Source of the DNA: Mesorhizobium sp. WSM4904
Lineage (GTDB): Bacteria; Pseudomonadota; Alphaproteobacteria; Rhizobiales; Rhizobiaceae
Reading direction: 5' to 3'
Length of the DNA stretch: 64,000 bases
NCBI RefSeq assembly: GCF_029674545.1
Contig: NZ_CP121354.1
Location: 4,907,001-4,971,000, forward strand
In this document: piece by piece, positions 36,751 through 44,225 of the stretch
Layout: every line of letters starts with the position of its first letter
How positions within the stretch are numbered: the first letter of the stretch is position 1
The notes under the pieces: model-generated
Databases searched by the model: none
What the model saw: only the letters and a program-made list of their open reading frames with translations
What the model was told of the DNA's origin: nothing
Made by a program: the position numbers and the translations under genes

Positions 36751-37312
36751 GTTCTTGGCGACGGCAGGGCTTAAGTCCTAGACCGGAGAACGCTTCGGTC
36801 CCAGTGAGCCGGCGACATGCCTGCAAATGGTTGGCCACGGCCGCGCTGCCCTGTCTTCTTCTTTAAGTTCGCGCATTTTCAACCACCGGTCGGTTGCCGG
36901 CGCGGCAATGGCCGTTAGCATCCACGGCGCGGCGAAACCTTTTGGAGGCCGCTTTGGCCGGCGCGGCTCAGGCAACACACCAGCATTGCCGCGCCGGCCT
37001 TGCAAGACCGATAGAATGTCCAACCTTGGCTAGGCATCCGGTCGAATACAACCTTAAGGTTGCATTCGAATTTTGACGATTTTGCTTGTCGCACAAAGTA
37101 CCAAGCTTCCATTACGACAGCGGGGTGAAAATCGTTTCAGCGAGAGAAAATTTTCATCATTTGTAATTCTGGCCATGGCAACTATGCCTTCAAGCTCTGC
37201 GAGCAAGCAGCAGCGCCTATGATCTCTGGCCCTGTACAAAAGGCCACCTTTGTTTCTTTGGAATTTTGCTACATACTGTCATCGATTCTTGAAACCGGAC
37301 GGGGCGGTTTTC
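36751..37312. other. Long intergenic region with a near-perfect palindrome
   Basis: 562 bases without a convincing gene. The second half (37040-37260) is unusually AT-rich for this chromosome and contains the 28-bp palindrome listed separately. A frame open from a TTG at 37250 joins the PAS gene but has no ribosome site. Confidence 0.5.
37042..37069. promoter_or_regulatory. 28-bp near-perfect palindrome, candidate operator
   Basis: Two 14-base arms meet at CCTT/AAGG and match at 13 of 14 positions (left arm TCGAATACAACCTT). It has no loop, so it looks like a protein-binding dyad rather than a terminator. It lies about 240 bases upstream of the PAS protein gene in an AT-rich stretch. The cognate regulator is unknown. 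Confidence 0.55.
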
Positions 37313-37858
37313 ATGACCTGGGCGCCTGAACGCGGCCGCAACGTGCACATGCGGTATCCACCGATCGACGGGTTTTGGACCTGGGACATCAAGCGCGACC
37401 GCGTCTATGGTGATGCCAATCTGTCCGCTTATTTCGACCTGACACTCGAGGAATTCTCGCACGGCGCGCCACTGGAACGGTGGATGCAAAGCATAGAGCG
37501 GGAAGACCAGCCGAGGGTACGGCTGGCGATCCGCAAGGCCATAGAGCGCAGGTCGGGCTTCCGTGAGGTCTACAAGGTCCGCTCGGAGAAGATGGGGCTC
37601 CGCAAGATCCTGGCGGTTGGCCAATGCTATGTCGATGGCATGGGCGAGGCAGCTCTCTATCCCGGCTGGTTCGTCGACCTGACGCAGGATGCCGCGCGCG
37701 AGGAGTATTCGCTGCGCGAAATCCACAACCATGTCGAGCAGGCCAAGGAGATCGCGCAGTCGGCCGGGCACGACATGCTGTCCTACCTCCTGGACAACAT
37801 TCAGGAAGAGATCCAGCAGAGACTTGGCGAGAAATCGAGGAGGCGCAAATCGTCGTGA
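37313..37858 (+). CDS. PAS-domain protein
   Basis: 181 residues. One PAS_3-type domain (GFWTWDIKRDRVYGDANLS... to YPGWFVDLTQD, about 18-130) and a C-terminal helical tail with AKEIAQSAGHDMLSYLLDNIQEE. There is no output domain, so it probably signals through a partner. The ATG at 37313 follows GGACGGGGCGG. The tail resembles the small protein at 38307-38501. Confidence 0.7.
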   Translation: MTWAPERGRNVHMRYPPIDGFWTWDIKRDRVYGDANLSAYFDLTLEEFSHGAPLERWMQSIEREDQPRVRLAIRKAIERRSGFREVYKVRSEKMGLRKILAVGQCYVDGMGEAALYPGWFVDLTQDAAREEYSLREIHNHVEQAKEIAQSAGHDMLSYLLDNIQEEIQQRLGEKSRRRKSS

Positions 37859-37875
37859 AGCGGCCAGTCTCTAGG

Positions 37876-38139
37876 CTAGCTTCTGGGCGGCAGCTTGCCG
37901 CGCCTGCCGACCTCTGCCGTCACCATGCGCGCAAAATGCGACTGGGGCGAGCGGCGCTCGATGAGCCTGGCTCGCTCGAGGGCGGCATCGCCATAGAATT
38001 CGATCAGCACATCGGCCGCCTTGACGGCGTCGGCCTTCAGCCTGCCGATATCGGCCTCTCCGCCGGAGGGTTCGCTCCTGGCAACCACGTCAAGCATGGC
38101 TTGCAACTTGTCGGGAGTGCTGCCCTCGTCTTCGTGCAT
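37876..38139 (-). CDS. Small hypothetical helical protein
   Basis: 87 residues from ATG 38139, mostly helical and charged (MHEDEGSTPDKLQAMLDVVAR...). No family recognised. Convergent with the PAS gene, 17 bases apart. Confidence 0.55.
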   Translation of the reverse strand: MHEDEGSTPDKLQAMLDVVARSEPSGGEADIGRLKADAVKAADVLIEFYGDAALERARLIERRSPQSHFARMVTAEVGRRGKLPPRS

Positions 38140-38306
38140 GGTCGCTATCCGATTGGATCCGGAAAAATATCGACATTTTCGCGATATGTCCAACAGCTTT
38201 GCCGATCGAGCGCAGGAGCAACCGGATATAGCTTCGCCGTTAATCAGACCACAATCTTCGTACAAGTATAGTGAGCCAAACTTCCCATGCAGAGATTGGG
38301 GCACCA

Positions 38307-38501
38307 ATGAACCAGCCAAGCAAAATGGAAAACCTGCAGTTTGCGCAGGGGATCTTGCGAGAACTTCGCCAGAAGGCTGAAGCCGACGGCGAAAAGCTTC
38401 TGACCTACCTCCTCGACATGGCCTATCTCGAAGTCAGCGACCGCATCCGCGCCCACTGGATCGGCAGCCACGAGAACGAGAATCGCCGGGCCAAGGGCTG
38501 A
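38307..38501 (+). CDS. Small helical protein similar to the PAS protein tail
   Basis: 64 residues from ATG 38307. The stretch KLLTYLLDMAYLEVSDRIR parallels the end of the PAS protein (MLSYLLDNIQEEIQQRL). This suggests a shared helical interaction module. Function unknown; the start could also be 12 codons upstream. Confidence 0.55.
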   Translation: MNQPSKMENLQFAQGILRELRQKAEADGEKLLTYLLDMAYLEVSDRIRAHWIGSHENENRRAKG

Positions 38502-38603
38502 GGCCGCCAGTCGGCATCTTGCCGGCACGCTCCGGCTCGCCAAAGGCTAAGGGCGCATCGCCTGAATTCGTTTCGTCGCGACGCTTAGAACAGCGCCCAG
38601 AAC

Positions 38604-38638
38604 GCAAAAAAACCGCCATGCCTTTCGGCACGGCGGTG
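38604..38638 (-). terminator. Rho-independent terminator of msrA
   Basis: GC-rich hairpin (ACCGCC-AT-GCC ... GGC-AC-GGCGGT) followed on the minus strand by a run of seven T, 40 bases past the msrA stop. Confidence 0.88.
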
Positions 38639-38677
38639 TGATCGTGGACAGGAGGCTACTTGCGTAGCCGCTATTTT

Positions 38678-39196
38678 CTATGATGCGGCGGCTTTTTCCC
38701 GGACGGGAAGCTTCCAACCCGGCCGTACGAAATGGCAAGTGTAGCCGTTGGGGTAACGCTCCAGATAATCCTGATGCTCGGGCTCGGCCTCCCAGAAGGG
38801 CCCGGCCGGAGCGAGCTCGGTGACCACCTTGCCCGGCCACAGACCCGAGGCGTCGACGTCGGCTATGGTGTCCTCGGCCACCCGCTTCTGCTCGTCGCTG
38901 GTGTAGAAGATCGCCGAGCGGTAGCTCATGCCGATATCGTTGCCCTGGCGGTTCCTGGTCGTCGGGTCGTGGATTTGGAAGAAGAACTCAAGCAGCGTGC
39001 GGAAGCTGGTCTTGGCTGGATCGAAAATGATCTCGATCGCCTCGGCATGGGTGCCGTGATTGCGGTAGGTTGCGTTCGGCACGTCGCCGCCGCTGTAGCC
39101 GACACGGGTGGAGATCACTCCGGGGAAGCGGCGGATCAGATCCTGCATGCCCCAGAAGCAGCCCCCGGCAAGGACCGCGCGTTCGGAAGAAGCCAT
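38678..39196 (-). CDS. msrA: Peptide methionine-S-sulfoxide reductase
   Basis: 172 residues. The catalytic Cys is in GCFWGM at residues 12-17, followed by [11 protein letters not shown] and the GTHAEAIEI block that define MsrA. Repairs oxidised methionine using thioredoxin; cytosolic (no signal peptide). AAAGGAGG precedes the ATG at 39196. The long open frame upstream of it is not coding. Confidence 0.95.
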   Translation of the reverse strand: MASSERAVLAGGCFWGMQDLIRRFPGVISTRVGYSGGDVPNATYRNHGTHAEAIEIIFDPAKTSFRTLLEFFFQIHDPTTRNRQGNDIGMSYRSAIFYTSDEQKRVAEDTIADVDASGLWPGKVVTELAPAGPFWEAEPEHQDYLERYPNGYTCHFVRPGWKLPVREKAAAS

Positions 39197-39368
39197 GTCA
39201 AACCTCCTTTGGATTTCTCCATAGGTGGGGATTGTGGCCTGCTTCTTCCAGCCGCTCAAGCGATTGGAAAGGGCGGAGGAAACGAACTCAACCAAACGCA
39301 GCACAGGATTTTTGCCGATGCTCGCCGATTTGGGCAAACCAGCGAGCATCGGCAGCCTGAGGTCAGCC

Positions 39369-39599
39369 TCACTTGGGCCCCTTGTCGCCCCTGCCGTTGT
39401 TGCCGGGATTGCCCCGGTCATGCCCCTTGCTTTCGCCGCCGAGGCAGTTGGCGTCGCCGACGCCGCAGCAGCGGCCGGCCCAGAGCTTGTTGGTCGGCGT
39501 GTTGTCGCATTCGTATATCTGCTGGCCGGCCATCGCGGAGCCGGCCAAGGCCGAGACGGCCACGGCGGCCAGAAGTGCATTGCGCAGGATTGCAGTCAT
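39369..39599 (-). CDS. Small exported Cys-rich protein
   Basis: 76 residues. Signal peptide (1-24, GSAMAGQ), then [15 protein letters not shown] and a Gly/Asn/Lys-rich tail. GGAG lies ten bases before the ATG. Function unknown. Confidence 0.68.
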   Translation of the reverse strand: MTAILRNALLAAVAVSALAGSAMAGQQIYECDNTPTNKLWAGRCCGVGDANCLGGESKGHDRGNPGNNGRGDKGPK

Positions 39600-39747
39600 C
39601 GGAAAATCTCCATGGGTAGACGGTGTTCATTTGCACCCATGCGTCGCACCGCGAGGCGAATTGGTTCACGGAGTTTTCGGAGAAATTCCTACTGGCGGTT
39701 TCGCGATCGCCGACGGCTGACACGGATCGGCCGTACCTGGCCGCCCC

Positions 39748-40071
39748 TCATTCTTCCGGCGCGGACCTGAAGCGCCTCACCACCACTTCGAACACGATGT
39801 CCGAAATCCACATGGCCGAGACGCCGATGAGGAAGGCGGCGGCGAGCGTGGTGGTGTCGTCGGCGGCGTCGGGCATCGGCAGACCGCTCGCCTGAACCCA
39901 GGCGACCACGGGCAGCGTCAGATAGGCGGCGGCTAAAGCGCCGCAGATCGGCGAGGCCACCATCTCGCGCAATTTGTAGCGATGGCGCGACAGTGCCCTC
40001 AGCACCCCGCCGGCGAGACCGGCGGCCACCACCTGGCCCTTGACGCCGAGCAGATCGAAGATGTCGTGCAT
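39748..40071 (-). CDS. Prophage membrane protein, holin-like
   Basis: 107 residues with about three hydrophobic segments and a charged C-terminus (RRFRSAPEE). It overlaps the Rz1-like gene by four bases (ATGA) and so belongs to the prophage lysis module. Holin or anti-holin role is inferred from position. Confidence 0.65.
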   Translation of the reverse strand: MHDIFDLLGVKGQVVAAGLAGGVLRALSRHRYKLREMVASPICGALAAAYLTLPVVAWVQASGLPMPDAADDTTTLAAAFLIGVSAMWISDIVFEVVVRRFRSAPEE

Positions 40072-40265
40072 CAGGGCCTCCAGCCGCAGAGTTTCTCGCC
40101 CTTGCGGTTGTGGGCGAGAAGCGCCCTCGCCTCCTCGTCCGACAGCGTGTCGACGGCCTTGCCGGAAAGGCGCAGCGGCGAGGAGACCGCGCAGAAGCCG
40201 CCCTTGGCTGTGGCGCAGCCGCCGAGCGCGACGGCGAGAACGGCGGCGATCAGTCCTTTGCCCAT
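40071..40265 (-). CDS. Rz1-like outer-membrane spanin lipoprotein
   Basis: 64 residues. Lipobox LGGC with Cys17 after a short signal peptide. The start lies inside the 3' end of the Rz-like gene (16-base overlap), the usual Rz/Rz1 plan. Two more Cys in the mature part. Spanins fuse inner and outer membranes at phage release. Confidence 0.7.
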   Translation of the reverse strand: MGKGLIAAVLAVALGGCATAKGGFCAVSSPLRLSGKAVDTLSDEEARALLAHNRKGEKLCGWRP

Positions 40266-40489
40266 GACTTCAGCTCCTTCTTGACCGCACCGGCGGGCAG
40301 CGCGCCGATATCGTTGTCGATCTGGTCGGCAAGCGCGCGGGCCGCCGCCTCGGCTTCGGTCTGCCTGGCGCGCTGGGCCCTGGCGCCTGCGAGCCTTTGG
40401 TGAAAGCCCCAGCCAAGCGCCGCAATGACGGACGCCAGCATGCCAAGAAGCGCCGGATTGCCGGAGAGGAAGGACAGGAGCGCCGTCAT
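40250..40489 (-). CDS. Rz-like inner-membrane spanin
   Basis: 79 residues: one N-terminal membrane helix (about 10-30) then a coiled coil (RLAGARAQRARQTEAEAAARAL). The position between holin and Rz1-like genes and its overlaps support the i-spanin call. It is short for the family. Confidence 0.65.
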   Translation of the reverse strand: MTALLSFLSGNPALLGMLASVIAALGWGFHQRLAGARAQRARQTEAEAAARALADQIDNDIGALPAGAVKKELKSWAKD

Positions 40490-40584
40490 GCCAGCCACCA
40501 CACGACAAGCGCGCCGACGAAAAGCAGCACGGCGACGACCCAGGGCAAAGCCTGACGGATGAGTTCGGTGACGACCTCGACCAT
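40486..40584 (-). CDS. 32-residue membrane peptide in lysis module
   Basis: Frame MVEVVTELIRQALPWVVAVL... with one hydrophobic helix and a WW pair near the end. Its TGA overlaps the ATG of the Rz-like gene (ATGA). Nine bases separate it from the holin stop. Too short to classify; the overlap argues that it is translated. Possibly a holin accessory. Confidence 0.55.
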   Translation of the reverse strand: MVEVVTELIRQALPWVVAVLLFVGALVVWWLA

Positions 40585-40593
40585 TTTGCTGCC

Positions 40594-40797
40594 TCACTTC
40601 GACCAGTGGAATTTGCGGGCGAGCGCGTACCAAGCCTCGGCGGCAAGGCTGAGCGCCAGGCCGATGCCGGTTTCGAGCGCCATCTGGATGTCGGGATCGG
40701 CCGACAGCGCGGCGGCATCGCCGGCGCCGAGCAGGCCGCGCGCGACGAGAACGCCGGCGCCGTAACGCAGCGCGATGCGGATGATGACGGCGATCAT
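40594..40797 (-). CDS. Phage holin-like protein (Pam3 gp28 type)
   Basis: 67 residues with two hydrophobic segments (about 3-27 and 40-58) and a basic end (ARKFHWSK). It overlaps the endolysin stop by four bases. Size and place fit a small class II holin. Confidence 0.65.
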   Translation of the reverse strand: MIAVIIRIALRYGAGVLVARGLLGAGDAAALSADPDIQMALETGIGLALSLAAEAWYALARKFHWSK

Positions 40798-41525
40798 TGG
40801 CAGAAGGCTCCGAGAAGATGGCAGGGAAGATGCGCGAACCAGGCGGCGGCCGAGCCGAGCACCAGCGCGACCAGGGCGAAGATGCCGGCCGCCTTGGCGG
40901 GCGGCGCCGATGGAGTGGCCGGCGGAACGCCATGACCGCGAGAGGCGGCAACGGCTGACGGTGCGACATCCGGCTCCGGCGATCGGAGCGAAGGCTGGCT
41001 GGGCACCGCAGGCTGCGCCGAGATGAGCAGCGCCTCGGCGCGCACGGAGGCGACGCGCGCGCCCCAGCCCTTGCCGAAGGTCGGCCAGGTCGGCAGCCGT
41101 TCGAGAAAGGCGAGCCGCGCATCGCAAAGTGTGTCGATGACGACGCCGGCGGGCTTTGCCCGCGCCGCGGCGAGTGTGGCCGGGCCGATGCGGCCGTCCT
41201 GCGCGACGCCGAGCACGGCCTGCAGATATTTCGCCGCCCTGCCCGGCCCGCTGTTCACCGCAAAGTCGAACACGGCGTAGTCGATGCCGTCGGGCAGTTC
41301 CGCGCCGGCCACCGCATCCCAGTAGAAACGCCGATAAACGGTGGCGACCTGCGCATCCGATATCTTCTTCAGATCGGCCTTGCCGGCGTCAGGCTTCACG
41401 TAACGGCGGAAGTTGGCGAGTGTGACGCCCTTCATGGTGGCGCCGCCGGGATCGGCCTTTTTGTCCGACCAGCCGCCTTCGGATTCGAGCACGAGCGCAA
41501 GCGCCCGCGTGAAGTTGCGGTCCAT
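40794..41525 (-). CDS. Phage endolysin, GH108 lysozyme with C-terminal membrane segment
   Basis: 243 residues. GH108 N-terminal domain with LESEGGWSDKKADPGG (likely catalytic Glu16) and TMKGVT, then a peptidoglycan-binding-3 region (YDAVFDFAVNSG-like DYAVFDFAVNSGPGRAAKYLQ, about 83-110). After about 175 the sequence is Pro/Ser/Ala-rich and ends in a hydrophobic helix (AAGIFALVALVLGSAAAWFA), which may tether it to the membrane. First gene of the lysis module; the next gene overlaps by four bases. Confidence 0.88.
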   Translation of the reverse strand: MDRNFTRALALVLESEGGWSDKKADPGGATMKGVTLANFRRYVKPDAGKADLKKISDAQVATVYRRFYWDAVAGAELPDGIDYAVFDFAVNSGPGRAAKYLQAVLGVAQDGRIGPATLAAARAKPAGVVIDTLCDARLAFLERLPTWPTFGKGWGARVASVRAEALLISAQPAVPSQPSLRSPEPDVAPSAVAASRGHGVPPATPSAPPAKAAGIFALVALVLGSAAAWFAHLPCHLLGAFCQ

Positions 41526-41691
41526 GGGGGCTCCTTGGGTTGCGGTGGAAAAGTTTTGCCGGCGAATTGTGTTCGCGCGGATTTAGCGCTTTAGAAAAAC
41601 CTTAATTGCCGTATGGTAATGTCAGGAGATGGCGGTTGGGAATCCGCCGGGGGGGGCTAGCGGCGTCACGGCGCCGCAGGGTTGGGGCAAA

Positions 41692-41907
41692 ATGAGTTTA
41701 TTGTTATCGCAAACAGGCGAGTGCCGGGGCTGCGGCGGCACCGGCACGGTCTTCGAATGTCCGAGATGGCGCAGTTCCAACGGCCATTGCTGCCCGGCGG
41801 GAACGCATCAGCATCGGTGCCCCGGGGTCAGCGTGATATGCGCGGAGTGCGAGGGGACCGGTGGAGTACGGATTGCTGAAGAGTGCGCGGCGGAGCGGGC
41901 AATCTAG
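41692..41907 (+). CDS. Small Cys-rich protein with DnaJ-like CxxC motifs, copy 2
   Basis: 71 residues. Contains CRGCGGTG and CAECEGTG, the CxxCxGxG pattern of DnaJ zinc fingers, around the segment SSNGHCCPAGTHQHRCPG shared with the protein at 35308-35478. It lies on the opposite strand to the prophage genes, between the endolysin and a fragment of a second endolysin copy. No recognised family. Confidence 0.68.
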   Translation: MSLLLSQTGECRGCGGTGTVFECPRWRSSNGHCCPAGTHQHRCPGVSVICAECEGTGGVRIAEECAAERAI

Positions 41908-41932
41908 AACGTTGCATCATCTGGCTGTTGGA

Positions 41933-42016
41933 GACGCCGCCGCCAGGATCGGCGGGATTGTCGGACCAACTGCGTTGGGATTCGAGTACGAGCGCCCGCT
42001 GGAAATTGCGGTCCAT
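41933..42016 (-). pseudogene. 5' fragment of a second endolysin gene
   Basis: Codes MDRNFQRALVLESQRSWSD then NPADPGGG, matching the first 28 codons of the endolysin at 41525 with a six-base deletion. The catalytic Glu (ESEGGW) has become Gln here (ESQRSW). Homology stops at the Cys-rich gene. The upstream bases (TGG...GCCTCC) also resemble those of the intact copy. Confidence 0.75.
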
Positions 42017-42042
42017 GGCAGCCTCCAGGGTAGCGAGAAGTG

Positions 42043-42459
42043 TTACGGGGCGAGGATCGTGACCGGGTCGAGCCCGAGCAGGCGTACAAGTCCAACGGCG
42101 TCGGGATCGTCGCAGTAGACTGCCGGATGGTCGGGAGCGAACCAGCGCGCGAAGTAGATCGGATTGGCCGTGAGCACTGCGTAGGCTTGCGGCATCTTGC
42201 CGGCCGCGATGATGCGGGCCTGCACGACCGATTTCAGCACAAGCTGGCGCGCGGCGGGCGCTGCGGTCCAGGCGCCATTTTCCCATACTTGGCGCGCGTC
42301 TTCCGGCGCCTCGGGCACCTCGATCGCGCTTTCGGGTGGTTCGGGAGACTGCCGGACAGGCAACCTCTCGTTTCCTTCCTCGTCTGGACCCTGCGCCACC
42401 CATGCGCCATCGAGACCGCCGAGATAGGTGCCATTGCCATCAACGAAATATTTTGTCAT
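42043..42459 (-). CDS. Phage tail-associated hypothetical protein
   Basis: 138 residues starting MTKYFVDGNGTYLGGLDGAW, with a later EVPEAPEDARQVWENGAWT stretch. This N-terminal pattern is common in small proteins next to tail fibre genes of rhizobial prophages. Function unknown; probably tail-fibre assembly or trailing structural protein. The ATG overlaps the start of the divergent glycosyltransferase gene by two bases. Confidence 0.6.
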   Translation of the reverse strand: MTKYFVDGNGTYLGGLDGAWVAQGPDEEGNERLPVRQSPEPPESAIEVPEAPEDARQVWENGAWTAAPAARQLVLKSVVQARIIAAGKMPQAYAVLTANPIYFARWFAPDHPAVYCDDPDAVGLVRLLGLDPVTILAP

Positions 42460-43258
42460 GTCGCTGATCCTGATGAATGACGTTTTTGGTTACATCGCCT
42501 ACGGCGAGAACGAGCTTTATCATCGCGGCGCCCTACTCAGCGCGCTGAAGCTTTTGCATTACTGCCCGACCGCCAAGATACTGGTCGCGACCGACCGGGC
42601 TGAAGTCTTCGCCGATTATCCTGTCGAAACGTTGGTTGTGACGGCAGAGCAGAAAGAGCAGTGGTCGTTCAACCAGCGCTATCATTTCGGCATCAAGGTC
42701 GGCAGCATGATCGAGCTTTTGAAGCGCGCCGATCGATTGCTTTTCATGGACAGCGACCACTATCCGACAGGCGATCCCTCGAAGGGCTTTAGGCTTATTT
42801 CACCAGCGCGCTCGATCATGCGCAGATGCGAAGGACCGCACGCCTGGTGCCCGAGACTTGAAGGGCAAAACGTTCGGATCGGCGACTATGTCGTGACCGG
42901 GCATGAGCCGATGTGGCAGAGCGGCATCCTCGGCCTGCACCATGACAACCTTCCCGCCCTGCTCGATGCCTATCTGCCTATGCTCGCCGTTCATGAGATC
43001 GCGAAAATAGATGCTGCTGAGCAGTTCTGTCTGGGGATTGCCCTATCCCAAAACGGTCGGACCATCGGACCGCACCATCTTCCCATCCGAGACTACAACA
43101 CGCGCGGCAAGAAGCGGTTTGCCGGGCCACGCGTCCGTGAGTTCTTCAGCACATACGGCGCCGAGCCAATCGCTCAGCAGATTGCTCGCGCTGCAAGATA
43201 TCGCCTCTGGCGAACGCCTGTGGACCTATGGCACCAGCGGCATGAGTGGTCATTTTGA
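42458..43258 (+). CDS. Glycosyltransferase-like protein in prophage
   Basis: 266 residues. Pattern of a GT-A nucleotide-sugar transferase: AKILVATDR near 40, LLKRADRLLFMDSDHY with a DxD-type DSD near 95, and FCLGIALSQ near 190. No signal peptide. It runs against the neighbouring prophage genes. Likely a cargo gene that modifies cell-surface sugars. The start is uncertain (ATG 42458 or 42473, neither with a good ribosome site). Confidence 0.62.
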   Translation: MSLILMNDVFGYIAYGENELYHRGALLSALKLLHYCPTAKILVATDRAEVFADYPVETLVVTAEQKEQWSFNQRYHFGIKVGSMIELLKRADRLLFMDSDHYPTGDPSKGFRLISPARSIMRRCEGPHAWCPRLEGQNVRIGDYVVTGHEPMWQSGILGLHHDNLPALLDAYLPMLAVHEIAKIDAAEQFCLGIALSQNGRTIGPHHLPIRDYNTRGKKRFAGPRVREFFSTYGAEPIAQQIARAARYRLWRTPVDLWHQRHEWSF

Positions 43259-43273
43259 CCTCTAGGTCATCCG

Positions 43274-44119
43274 CTACGGCAAAAGCAAGATATCGCGCTG
43301 CTCAACCACGTCGCGAATGGCCGTCTCCTTTTCAGAGCCGCCGGCCCCAAAAGCAATGCAACGACGGTAATGGCTGGCCAGATAGTCGGCCGTCGCCGTC
43401 GCCTTTGCCGGGCCGTATTTTTCCGGGCTGTATTCCATGAGGATCGGCACTCGACGCTGTACCAGATCGGACATGGATTTTAAGGCGTCCGGCTCCGCGC
43501 CCTCGATGTCCATCCACACCAGGCCGATATCGCCTGGACTGACGCCCGCCTCGCCCAGCAGCCCATCGACACGACGAAGCGGCACCTCAACAGATCGCGA
43601 GCCTCCGTTTGGCTTGATCACACTGCTAGCGCCGAAATTGGCATCACCGAAATAGAGATCGATCGAACCTTCCCCGTCGCCGGCAGCGCATTCAAAAACG
43701 GACACGGCATCCGAGAGGTCGTTGAGAGCCAGATTCTGCCGCAGCAGTTTTGCGTTTCGCGGGTCCGGCTCGACGGAGATTGCGCGATCGAACTTGCCGC
43801 TGCGCATCAGGTAAACGCTGTGCGTGCCGATGTTCGCGCCGAGTTCCAACAGTATGTTCCCCGGCGGCGTCCCGATCAGATCAAGAACCCTGTTCGCCAG
43901 ATCGCGCTGATAGTGCCCTTTCCGAAATAGGTCTCTACCGATCGTTTCACGCGGCGAAAAGGTGAGTTGGTGGTCATCGAATTGTTTCGTAACCAAGATG
44001 ATATCGTCTTTGAGCGACAACATGCTGGTCGTCTGAAACCAGTCGAAGGACCGCAATTTCGCGAAAGCACTATCGCGCAGGCGACGGATGGCTTCTTCGA
44101 CCGGAACGAGGATTTTCAT
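43274..44119 (-). CDS. FkbM-family methyltransferase in prophage
   Basis: 281 residues. SAM-binding motif LLELGANIGTHSVYLMR (about 90-106), acidic EPDPRNAKLLRQNL, and the FkbM block GLVWMDIEGAEPDALKSM near 205. The family methylates hydroxyls of sugars or other small groups. Convergent with the glycosyltransferase gene, 15 bases apart; both lie next to the tail fibre. Probably alters host surface polysaccharide. Confidence 0.85.
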   Translation of the reverse strand: MKILVPVEEAIRRLRDSAFAKLRSFDWFQTTSMLSLKDDIILVTKQFDDHQLTFSPRETIGRDLFRKGHYQRDLANRVLDLIGTPPGNILLELGANIGTHSVYLMRSGKFDRAISVEPDPRNAKLLRQNLALNDLSDAVSVFECAAGDGEGSIDLYFGDANFGASSVIKPNGGSRSVEVPLRRVDGLLGEAGVSPGDIGLVWMDIEGAEPDALKSMSDLVQRRVPILMEYSPEKYGPAKATATADYLASHYRRCIAFGAGGSEKETAIRDVVEQRDILLLP

Positions 44120-44225
44120 GGTGTCAGCTATTGGCTACAATTTCTCCGATTTGCAAGCCTCATGCCCACGCCCTCGCAACAAGCCTCCAGTTCGCCGCCG
44201 AGGCGGAAATCGCCTGGGCTATCCG

